5,078 bases of DNA. Origin: Anaerolineales bacterium (lineage in GTDB: Bacteria; Chloroflexota; Anaerolineae; Anaerolineales; E44-bin32). The notes under the pieces are model-generated. The model was not told where the DNA came from. It worked only from the letters and a program-made list of their open reading frames with translations, and did not search any database. Below are positions 1 to 5,078 of this stretch, piece after piece. The stretch covers positions 1 through 5,078 of the forward strand of contig WVZH01000286.1 in the NCBI GenBank assembly GCA_011772595.1, given 5' to 3'. Made by a program: the position numbers and the translations under genes. How positions within the stretch are numbered: the stretch's first letter is position 1; each line of letters opens with the position of its first letter.

Positions 1-38
1 GATTTGCGGAGGAAATAAACTGATTCTCAACCTGTGCC

Positions 39-69
39 AGATGCGCTATTGCATCTTGAAATCTGCAAT
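39..69. repeat. Overlapping small inverted repeats at the window start
   Basis: Two mutually exclusive inverted repeats share the same bases. AGATGC (39-44) pairs with GCATCT (51-56) around a 6-nt loop, and ATTGCA (48-53) pairs with TGCAAT (64-69) around a 10-nt loop. There is no T-tract after either stem, so this is not a standard intrinsic terminator. It could be the remnant 3' end of an upstream transcript, a protein site, or chance in AT-rich sequence. No upstream gene is visible in the window. Confidence 0.2.
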
Positions 70-128
70 TACCGTTTACTAGAATTACCGAAGTGCGCTG
101 AACACACTCTATGGCCTACACCTCTGGT

Positions 129-146
129 TGCTGTCGGTTGACAGCA
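129..146. promoter_or_regulatory. Perfect 18-bp inverted repeat, candidate operator
   Basis: TGCTGTC-GGTT-GACAGCA is a perfect 7-bp inverted repeat around a 4-bp centre, about 100 nt before the start of the propeller gene. Its right arm contributes to a TTGACA hexamer (138-143). The 8-mer TTGACAGC occurs again at 172-179, 34 bp downstream, without its mirror half. A dyad in the leader of a strongly translated gene fits a regulator binding site. The inner TGTC-N4-GACA core does not match the spacing of LexA (CTGT-N8-ACAG) or CRP/FNR (TGTGA-N6-TCACA) sites, so no regulator is named. The repeat is certain; its function is inferred. Confidence 0.35.
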
Positions 147-171
147 TGGACGAGGAATAGTTCGGAATGGT

Positions 172-205
172 TTGACAGCTTTTACAGAGTGTTTAAGCCT
201 ACAAT
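172..205 (+). promoter_or_regulatory. Weak candidate promoter for the propeller gene
   Basis: A perfect -35-like TTGACA lies at 172-177 and a good -10-like TACAAT at 200-205, 42 nt before the start codon. The gap between them is 22 nt, longer than the 16-18 nt usual for sigma-70, and no good -10 hexamer lies at the normal distance from TTGACA. Either only one hexamer is used, or the promoter is of another class or needs an activator. No convincing sigma-54 -24/-12 pair was seen here. Confidence 0.25.
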
Positions 206-232
206 CATAAATCCCAAAAAGATCGAATAAAA

Positions 233-238
233 GGGAGG
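233..238 (+). promoter_or_regulatory. Strong Shine-Dalgarno site for the propeller gene
   Basis: GGGAGG within AAGGGAGGAA sits 8 nt before the ATG at 247, close to ideal spacing. It fixes the start codon: the nearby GTG at 242 runs straight into TGA at 248, and the ATG at 247 opens directly onto a signal peptide. Confidence 0.85.
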
Positions 239-246
239 AATGTGAA

Positions 247-3200
247 ATGAAAAACAGAACAAGAAACACACTCATGATTCTTATATTGGCACTGTTCGTC
301 GCCGCTGTGAGCCCCTCAAATGTGATCGCGGAGAGCGCCGGTTCAATTTCTGAATTCCAGGCACTGGAATGGCGCTTCGTTGGCCCACCGGTGGGAGTTC
401 GAGGCTGCTCGGTCGTCGGACACCCGACCGATGACCAAGTCTTCTTTCACGGCCATTCGTCCGGCGGACTGTGGAAGACCGATGATGCAGGCCAGTACTG
501 GGAGCCGGTCAGCGACGGACAGTTCAAGATGGGCTCTGTCGGGGCCGTGGCTATTGCTGAGTCAGACCCTGATGTCATGTATGTGGGCATGGGTGAGCCG
601 AATCTGCGTGACAGCGTCTCTTGGGGTGACGGCGTCTACAAGTCCGTCGACGGCGGAAAGACATGGAAAAACATTGGTCTGAAAGAGACCCGTCATATCT
701 CGACGATTCGCATTCACCCCAAAGACCCGAACCTGGTGTACGTAGCGGCCATGGGCAATGTCTTCGGTCCGAGCAAGGAACGGGGCGTGTTCCGGTCCAA
801 GGACGGGGGCAAGACCTGGAAGAAGATCCTCTACAAGAGCAAGGTGGCCGGCGCCAACGACCTGGTCCTGGATCCCACAAATACTGACGTGCTCTATGCC
901 TCCATCTATCAGATTCAGCGCAAGACTTGGGGCGTCAAGAGTGGGGGTCCGGACAGCGGCATCTGGAAGTCCACCGATGGAGGCGATACCTGGCAGGACA
1001 TAACCCGTAATCCGGGCTTGCCCCAGACAGGCCTGCTGGGGAAGATCGGTCTCGCACACTCCGCGGCCATGCCTAACCGAATCTCGGCATTGGTTGATTC
1101 AGAAACCAAGTCAGGGGTGTATCAATCTGACGATGGAGGCAAGAGCTGGAGGTTGATGTCTGACAATGCCGACATCATTGTTCGTCCATTCTACTTCTTC
1201 CATCTCTACGCCAGTCCGGTGAATGCGAATGAGCTCTGGGTCCTGACCAACAAGCTTTGGCAATCATTGGACGCTGGCAAGACCTGGACTCAGCGTAGCG
1301 GTACCAAGGACGATTTTCACGATATGTGGATCGATCCGAAAAACCCGAAGCGCATGATCGTCACGCACGACGGGGGAGCCATGGTCTCGCTCACGGCAGG
1401 AAAGACCTGGAGCAGTCCCTATACGCAACGCACCTGTCAGTTCTACCGTGTCAGTGTGGACAACCAGTTCCCCTACAACCTGTACGGCAACGGCCAGGAT
1501 CTCATTGGCTATCGCGTGCCGAGCGCTTCTGTCTGGGGAGGCATTTCGCTGAATGATGTTAAGGTTTTCGGTACCGGGGAATCCGGCGGGTCCGTTCCTC
1601 ATCCGACCGACCCCAACATTATTTATCATCTTGCCCAGAGCTCGATGGCGGCAGGCGGTGGTCCAATTCAACGGGTCAACTTAAAAACCGAGCAGTATGA
1701 GCAAGTCAATGTTTGGCCGGTCATCACATTTGGGCGCGGCGCTAAAGATGCCAAGTATCGCTTCAACTGGCACGCTCCTATTGTGATAGATCCACATGAC
1801 CCTGAAGTCCTTTATACAGCAGCCGAAGTCGTGTTCCGCAGTAAAGATCGGGGACAGACATGGGAAGTGATTAGCCCTGTGCTGACGCGCGATGACGAGT
1901 CAAAGCAACAAGCCGGGGGGGCTCCATGGGCGCCTGAGACCTCAGGACAAGAAGTGTACAACTCGATACACCGCATGGCCGCCTCACCCCATGAAGAGGG
2001 AACCATCTGGACCGGCAGCGACGACGGATTGGTCTACATCACCCGCGATGGCGGCAAGAACTGGAAGAACGTGAGCCCCGACCTGCCGGTGGACTCCGAC
2101 ATCTACGAGATCGAGCTGTCTCCCCACGACCCGGGCACGGCCTACATTGCCGTATCCCGCTACCGAACCGCGAACGACTTCTCTCCCTACCTGTTCAAGA
2201 CCACCGACTACGGAGAAAGCTGGCAGAAGATCAGCGATTCGTTCCCGAGAGACGAGATCACCCGTACGATCCGCGAGGACACGGTGCGCAAGGGCCTTCT
2301 CTTTGTTGGAACGGAGACAGGTGTTTTCGCGTCCCTGGATGATGGAAAGTATTGGAAGCGGATGAACCTGAACTTGCCGGGGGTGCCGGTCCACGACATC
2401 AAGATCAAGCATGAGGATCTGGTTATCGCCACCCATGGCCGCGGGTTCTGGATCCTCGACGATATCAGCCCGTTGCGTCAATACGATGAGAGCTTCGCCG
2501 CTAAGACCGCGCACCTTTTCAAGCCACGGACAGCCGTGCGCTTGGGCCGCAACTGGTGGTCCGCGTACGGTGGAGGTGTCTTCGGGGGCCAGAAGAACTA
2601 CTTCGTCCAGAACATGCGTCCAGGCCATACCTTCATTGAGCTCGGCGTTGTGAATGGTGAGCGCAGGCGGAAGTTCTTGGACGCCGGTGATGCTCGCCCA
2701 GATGGCGTGATCATCTATTACCTGCTCAGCGACAAAGCCAGGGATGTCAGCCTGACAATCCTCGATGAGAAAGGGAACGAGATCAAGACGTTCGGCGAAG
2801 AACAGATCGGGACCCAGACGTTCAGGACGATCGATGGTCTAGGGTATGGGCGAGAAGTGCCCGCCGGCGGAAGTCCGCGGGTCAGCACCATCGGAGGTCT
2901 GAACCGGTTTGTCTGGGATATGAACTATCCCGATGCGACGCCGGTACCAGGCAAACCTGCTCCAGGCGTCGTCGTCATGGCCAAGCCAGGCACATATCAA
3001 GTGCGATTGACGGTGAACGGCCAGCCACAGACCGAGTCATTCGAACTCAAGATCAACCCCAATGAGAAGTGGACCAAGGCCGACACCGATGCCCGCTTCG
3101 ATCTGTGGATGAAGGTCCGCACGGTCACGGAAGAGGCCAACCTGGCGGTCATCGAAGCCCGCAAGACAGTTGTTGAGTTGAAGAAGGGAGCCGCCGCCAC

Positions 3201-3495
3201 AGGCAAGGCAGGGAAAGACGCTGCAGATCTTCTGCGGAAGATCGAAGCCAGTGCCGCCGATTTTGAGAACAGCCTCCTCCCAGTTGGCAAGACGCTTGTT
3301 CAGATTGCCAATGAACCTGCCAAACTGTTGCCCAAGCTGGCAACGGTGCATCATATGCTCTACTCGTCGGAGGGGCGTCCGCCGAAATCCGCCTATGATG
3401 TGGTGGAATCGCTGTCAGCGGAAATCGACGCGAAAATCGCCGAGTGGAACAAGGTTGTGGAAACAGATGTGTCGGAATTCAACAAGCTGAAGTAA
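247..3495 (+). CDS. Exported tandem beta-propeller protein with Asp-box (BNR/sortilin-like) repeats
   Basis: This is a complete 1082-residue protein ending in TAA. Residues 1-28 form a Sec signal peptide: basic start (K2, R4, R6), hydrophobic core about 9-21, likely cleavage after V26-I27-A28. Residues about 40-390 carry seven Asp-box motifs (S/T-x-D-x-G-x-T-W). Residues about 396-740 form a second propeller with four more, ending in the family hallmark THGRGFWILDD (729-739). Next comes a beta-rich region with PDGVIIYYLLS (818-828), GLNRFVWDMNYP (884-895) and PGTYQVRL (914-921). Residues about 940-1082 are helical and charged. The order matches the large family annotated as WD40/YVTN/BNR-like, VPS10-domain or 'glycosyl hydrolase' proteins. 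Sortilin-type propellers bind peptides and GH74 propellers cut xyloglucan; no catalytic residues can be assigned here, so the hydrolase label is unproven. It is expected in the periplasm or outside the cell. Only two cysteines are present (C54, C397). A porin gene follows 136 nt downstream. Confidence 0.9.
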   Translation: MKNRTRNTLMILILALFVAAVSPSNVIAESAGSISEFQALEWRFVGPPVGVRGCSVVGHPTDDQVFFHGHSSGGLWKTDDAGQYWEPVSDGQFKMGSVGAVAIAESDPDVMYVGMGEPNLRDSVSWGDGVYKSVDGGKTWKNIGLKETRHISTIRIHPKDPNLVYVAAMGNVFGPSKERGVFRSKDGGKTWKKILYKSKVAGANDLVLDPTNTDVLYASIYQIQRKTWGVKSGGPDSGIWKSTDGGDTWQDITRNPGLPQTGLLGKIGLAHSAAMPNRISALVDSETKSGVYQSDDGGKSWRLMSDNADIIVRPFYFFHLYASPVNANELWVLTNKLWQSLDAGKTWTQRSGTKDDFHDMWIDPKNPKRMIVTHDGGAMVSLTAGKTWSSPYTQRTCQFYRVSVDNQFPYNLYGNGQDLIGYRVPSASVWGGISLNDVKVFGTGESGGSVPHPTDPNIIYHLAQSSMAAGGGPIQRVNLKTEQYEQVNVWPVITFGRGAKDAKYRFNWHAPIVIDPHDPEVLYTAAEVVFRSKDRGQTWEVISPVLTRDDESKQQAGGAPWAPETSGQEVYNSIHRMAASPHEEGTIWTGSDDGLVYITRDGGKNWKNVSPDLPVDSDIYEIELSPHDPGTAYIAVSRYRTANDFSPYLFKTTDYGESWQKISDSFPRDEITRTIREDTVRKGLLFVGTETGVFASLDDGKYWKRMNLNLPGVPVHDIKIKHEDLVIATHGRGFWILDDISPLRQYDESFAAKTAHLFKPRTAVRLGRNWWSAYGGGVFGGQKNYFVQNMRPGHTFIELGVVNGERRRKFLDAGDARPDGVIIYYLLSDKARDVSLTILDEKGNEIKTFGEEQIGTQTFRTIDGLGYGREVPAGGSPRVSTIGGLNRFVWDMNYPDATPVPGKPAPGVVVMAKPGTYQVRLTVNGQPQTESFELKINPNEKWTKADTDARFDLWMKVRTVTEEANLAVIEARKTVVELKKGAAATGKAGKDAADLLRKIEASAADFENSLLPVGKTLVQIANEPAKLLPKLATVHHMLYSSEGRPPKSAYDVVESLSAEIDAKIAEWNKVVETDVSEFNKLK
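478..2355 (+). repeat. Eleven Asp-box repeats within the propeller gene
   Basis: Asp-box or Asp-box-like motifs lie at residues 78-85, 133-140, 184-191, 242-249, 294-301, 340-347, 381-388, 532-539, 599-606, 652-659 and 696-703. Spacing in the first seven is about 40-60 residues, as expected for one motif per propeller blade. The seventh (SLTAGKTW) has Thr in place of the key Asp. The gap from 388 to 532 holds no motif and covers the start of the second propeller (QFYRVSVDNQFPY, from residue 398), whose first blades appear to lack the motif. Several copies share similar DNA of the form GGC-AAG-ACC-TGG. Confidence 0.85.
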
Positions 3496-3631
3496 GATGA
3501 TGTGCCCCGGGATGATTCACATGCTGGATGGTGTATAAAGCATGGCCCTGGAACAAGAATACGCTCTAGACTTTGGCAAGATTTCCCACTAATGGGAAAC
3601 ACGCTCCGCGCCTCCCTTAGCAAGATTCGAT
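3496..3631. other. Intergenic spacer, no clear terminator or promoter
   Basis: The spacer has no plausible gene. It contains CATGCT/AGCATG (3520-3525 and 3539-3544, 13-nt loop) overlapping a TATAAA at 3534-3539, the inverted repeat at 3582-3599, and an 8-mer GCAAGATT at 3576-3583 repeated at 3620-3627. No stem followed by a T-run is present, so the two genes could be co-transcribed. The TATAAA has no recognisable -35 partner at 16-18 nt. Confidence 0.4.
3582..3599. repeat. Perfect 18-bp inverted repeat before the porin gene
   Basis: TTTCCCA-CTAA-TGGGAAA is a perfect 7-bp stem around a 4-nt loop, ending 32 nt before the porin start codon. It is not followed by a T-tract and its stem has only three G-C pairs, so an intrinsic terminator is unlikely. 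It could be an operator, or an RNA hairpin in the 5' leader of the porin message. Its geometry (7+4+7) equals that of the repeat at 129-146 but the sequence is different. Confidence 0.3.
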
Positions 3632-3925
3632 ATGAAAAGTCAAAGAGCCCAATTGTTGGAGATGCTCCCGGCGTTTGTCGCCCTTCTTTGGCTGGTCGTG
3701 TTTTTGTCGTCGGGCACTGTCCTAGCGCAGGACCCCGAGCAGGCGACCGAGACGGATGAACTGGCTGCTGGCCAGGCACCCAAAACCAAATCAGGCTATG
3801 AAGACCTTCCTCAGTTTGGCGGCCCGACCAGTACGGGTGCCCAGCTCGAGGAGGACAACGCCATCAAGATGCCGTTGCTGCGGTTTCCGAGCATTGACCG
3901 GGCTCTGCAGCCCTGGTTTGACTGA
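3632..3925 (+). CDS. N-terminal fragment of the porin: signal peptide and pre-barrel segment
   Basis: This 97-residue open segment begins with a Sec signal peptide: K2 and R5, hydrophobic stretch about 12-27, likely cleavage after V30-L31-A32 before QDPEQ. It then runs through an acidic, Gly/Pro-containing stretch (DLPQFGGP, RFPSIDRALQPWFD) typical of the region before the first barrel strand. ATG 3632 is the first possible start after the in-frame TAA at 3590. It has no recognisable Shine-Dalgarno sequence (AGCAAGATTCGAT precedes it). The in-frame ATG at 3662 would remove the basic residues of the signal peptide and is less likely. On its own this fragment could not form a channel. Confidence 0.55.
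   Translation: MKSQRAQLLEMLPAFVALLWLVVFLSSGTVLAQDPEQATETDELAAGQAPKTKSGYEDLPQFGGPTSTGAQLEEDNAIKMPLLRFPSIDRALQPWFD
3923..3925 (+). other. In-frame TGA at a probable Trp codon of the porin
   Basis: The reading is GAC-TGA-AAG within LQPWFD-stop-KGSLNKEYG. One base change (TGG to TGA) restores a Trp and the full porin. The stop is followed by A. No bacterial SECIS-like hairpin was found just downstream, and the frame is the same on both sides, so neither selenocysteine nor programmed frameshifting is indicated. Confidence 0.85.
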
Positions 3926-4969
3926 AAGGGGAGCCTCAACAAAGAGTATGGTCTGCAGTTCGGCTTCGATTACAACGCGCTCTTTCAAGGGGCGAGCGCA
4001 AGCCTAACCGGCGAGGATAATGCCGGCGGCGGTGTATTCCGTTTCTTCGGGAACTGGACACTACTCGGTCGTGATTCAGGTAACACGGGGAGCTTCGTAT
4101 TCAAGGTGGAGAATCGCCATACCTTGGGGACGGATATCCCACCGCAGGATCTGGGTTTCGAGGTCGGTTATTTTGGACTGACGTCTGGGCCGTTCAGCGA
4201 TTTCGGCTGGGGCATGACCAACCTTTACTGGCAGCAAAAGTTTCGCGAGGGACGACTCAATTTCATAGCAGGAGTGGTCGACCCTACTGACTACGTGGAC
4301 ATCTACGGGCTCGTAAGTCCGTGGACGGCCTTCAGCAACCTGGTGTTTTTGACCGACCCAACCATTCCGGTGCCTAACCAGGGGCTTAGCGCCGCGTTTG
4401 GGGCAATGGCGACCGACAACGTATACGTGGTCGGGGGCCTGGCGGATGCCAACGGCGATCCGACCGAGCCTGGGGATTGGTTCGAGAGCTTTTTCGAGGA
4501 CCGGGAGTATTTCTATCATCTTGAAGTCGGCTGGACGTCCTCCTTTGAGCGCCGCTACTTCGACAACATCCACCTCACCGGTTGGTACGCGGACGAAAGA
4601 AGACAGGCACAGGTGCCCTACGGCTGGGGCCTGGCCTTTTCGGCTACAAAGTTCATCAGCGACAAGTGGATGCCCTTCCTGCGAGCGGGCTGGTCCAACG
4701 ACGGTGGTGCGCTGCTAGAAGCTTCAGTGGGTGCCGGCATCGGCTACTACATGAGCGAAAGCCGCGACCTGATCGGTTTCGGTCTGAACTGGGGCAAACC
4801 GCCCGAAAGTGGGCTTGACGACCAGTACACGGCCGAGCTGTTTTACCGGCTGCAGCTGGCCCAGAACCTGGCCGTCACCCCGGACGTCCAGCTGATCATC
4901 GACCCGGCCCTGAACCCTGACGAGGACGTAATCTGGGTCTTTGGCCTCGGCGGACGCCTGACATTCTGA
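3926..4969 (+). CDS. C-terminal beta-barrel part of the OprB-type porin
   Basis: These 347 codons in the same frame as the N-terminal fragment hold the barrel: alternating aromatic/glycine strands (YGLQFGFDYNALFQG from residue 106, GVFRFFGNWTLLG), the TDYVDIYG segment (219-226), and the family's C-terminal block QYTAELFYRLQLAQNL (from 398) and PDVQLIIDPALNP (from 417), ending in GGRLTF with a terminal Phe (445) as used for BAM-dependent outer-membrane insertion. Numbering counts codon 98 (the TGA) as read through. There are no cysteines, as usual for porins. An automatic caller would probably start this part at GTG 4106, which has no signal peptide and would miss about 60 barrel residues. The TGA at 4967 falls exactly at the expected family C-terminus. 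Confidence 0.65.
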   Translation, partial: KGSLNKEYGLQFGFDYNALFQGASASLTGEDNAGGGVFRFFGNWTLLGRDSGNTGSFVFKVENRHTLGTDIPPQDLGFEVGYFGLTSGPFSDFGWGMTNLYWQQKFREGRLNFIAGVVDPTDYVDIYGLVSPWTAFSNLVFLTDPTIPVPNQGLSAAFGAMATDNVYVVGGLADANGDPTEPGDWFESFFEDREYFYHLEVGWTSSFERRYFDNIHLTGWYADERRQAQVPYGWGLAFSATKFISDKWMPFLRAGWSNDGGALLEASVGAGIGYYMSESRDLIGFGLNWGKPPESGLDDQYTAELFYRLQLAQNLAVTPDVQLIIDPALNPDEDVIWVFGLGGRLTF

Positions 4970-5078
4970 TGGAGCTCGTGTCAGACCTGGGGGGCAACGA
5001 ATACTAACTGAAACATGCCGAGTGGCCTATCCTCGATCCATGCCATATTTCAGACGCCAATAAACACACCGGGCCGTC
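4970..5078. other. Non-coding tail
   Basis: The 109 nt after the porin stop contain no plausible gene start with a ribosome binding site and no stem-plus-T-run terminator. The next gene, if any, lies beyond the window. Confidence 0.4.

Larger units (their letters stand above)
3632..4969 (+). pseudogene. OprB-type carbohydrate porin interrupted by an in-frame TGA
   Basis: Reading through one TGA (3923-3925, codon 98) gives a continuous 445-codon frame with no other stop, a normal length for OprB-family outer-membrane porins, which pass sugars across the outer membrane. The frame does not shift: the signal peptide and N-terminal region precede the stop, and the barrel continues directly after it as KGSLNKEYGLQFGFDYNA. 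From memory of the family, the context fits a conserved 'WFDWKxxL' stretch, so the TGA probably replaces TGG (Trp) by one G-to-A change at 3925. If the TGA is real and not suppressed, the product is a 97-residue exported peptide with no barrel. The first usable start after the stop is the GTG at 4106, which lacks a signal peptide. The lack of other damage suggests a recent mutation or a base error. Family assignment is firmer than the cause of the break. Confidence 0.75.

Noticed and set aside
129..146. LexA (SOS) or CRP/FNR operator
   Set aside because: CTGT and ACAG are separated by 6 bp, not 8 as in the E. coli-type LexA box, and the half-site sequence and spacing do not fit TGTGA-N6-TCACA.
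69..275. Minus-strand 68-codon open frame in the leader
   Set aside because: It runs antisense through the leader, the ribosome binding site and the start of the propeller gene, its composition is not protein-like beyond a short hydrophobic start, and it matches no family I recognise.
1984..2628. Minus-strand 214-codon open frame inside the propeller gene
   Set aside because: The plus strand here encodes clear Asp-box and THGRGFWILDD motifs. The antisense frame is a by-product of GC-rich codon use. The same applies to the 165-codon antisense frames at 562-1059 and 4076-4573.
247..3495. Calling the propeller protein a sialidase or a specific glycoside hydrolase
   Set aside because: Asp-boxes are structural repeats shared by enzymes and pure binding proteins. 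I see no RIP motif or arginine triad of sialidases and cannot assign GH74 catalytic aspartates.
3582..3599. Intrinsic terminator of the propeller gene
   Set aside because: The stem is perfect but has only three G-C pairs and is followed by CACGC, not a T-run.
3926..3965. Selenocysteine insertion at the porin TGA: GGTCTGCA at 3950-3957 recalls the loop region of the E. coli fdhF SECIS
   Set aside because: The bases before GGTC (AGTAT) cannot pair with those after it, so there is no stem. The distance from TGA is also larger than in fdhF, and a sugar porin has no known need for selenocysteine.
3923..4969. Genome-wide reassignment of TGA to Trp
   Set aside because: The porin frame ends at a TGA (4967) exactly at the expected C-terminal Phe, and reading on would add an unfamiliar tail with no stop before the window edge. 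The propeller gene uses TGG for Trp throughout and contains no TGA.

Overview
The window looks like a piece of a Gram-negative bacterial chromosome, possibly a proteobacterium. The grounds are an outer-membrane-porin-type gene with a C-terminal phenylalanine, Sec signal peptides on both gene products, a strong GGGAGG ribosome binding site, and moderately GC-rich coding sequence with a more AT-rich leader. Nothing in the sequence fixes the genus. I see no mobile element, CRISPR array, tRNA or rRNA.

Layout: (1) 1-246 is a non-coding leader. It holds small inverted repeats, including a perfect 18-bp one at 129-146, a TTGACA and a TACAAT hexamer at non-canonical spacing, and a strong Shine-Dalgarno sequence. 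(2) 247-3495 (+) encodes a 1082-residue exported protein. It has two consecutive beta-propellers built of Asp-box (BNR/sortilin-like) repeats, then a beta-sandwich-like segment and an alpha-helical C-terminus. Databases often call this family 'glycosyl hydrolase' or 'VPS10/BNR repeat protein', but no enzymatic activity can be read from the sequence. (3) 3496-3631 is a 136-nt spacer with a second perfect 18-bp inverted repeat and no convincing terminator. (4) 3632-4969 (+) is an OprB-type carbohydrate porin whose reading frame is interrupted by one in-frame TGA at 3923-3925. The signal peptide and N-terminal region lie before the stop and the whole beta-barrel after it, in the same frame. (5) 4970-5078 is a non-coding tail with nothing recognisable.

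The two genes lie in the same direction and both products are predicted to cross the inner membrane. They could form a surface binding/uptake pair (propeller protein plus outer-membrane channel), but that is inference from adjacency only. The most notable observation is the single TGA in an otherwise intact porin. The porin also appears to end naturally at a TGA, which argues against genome-wide reassignment of TGA. The simplest explanations are a recent nonsense mutation or a base error at one position. I found no convincing new biological system in this window.
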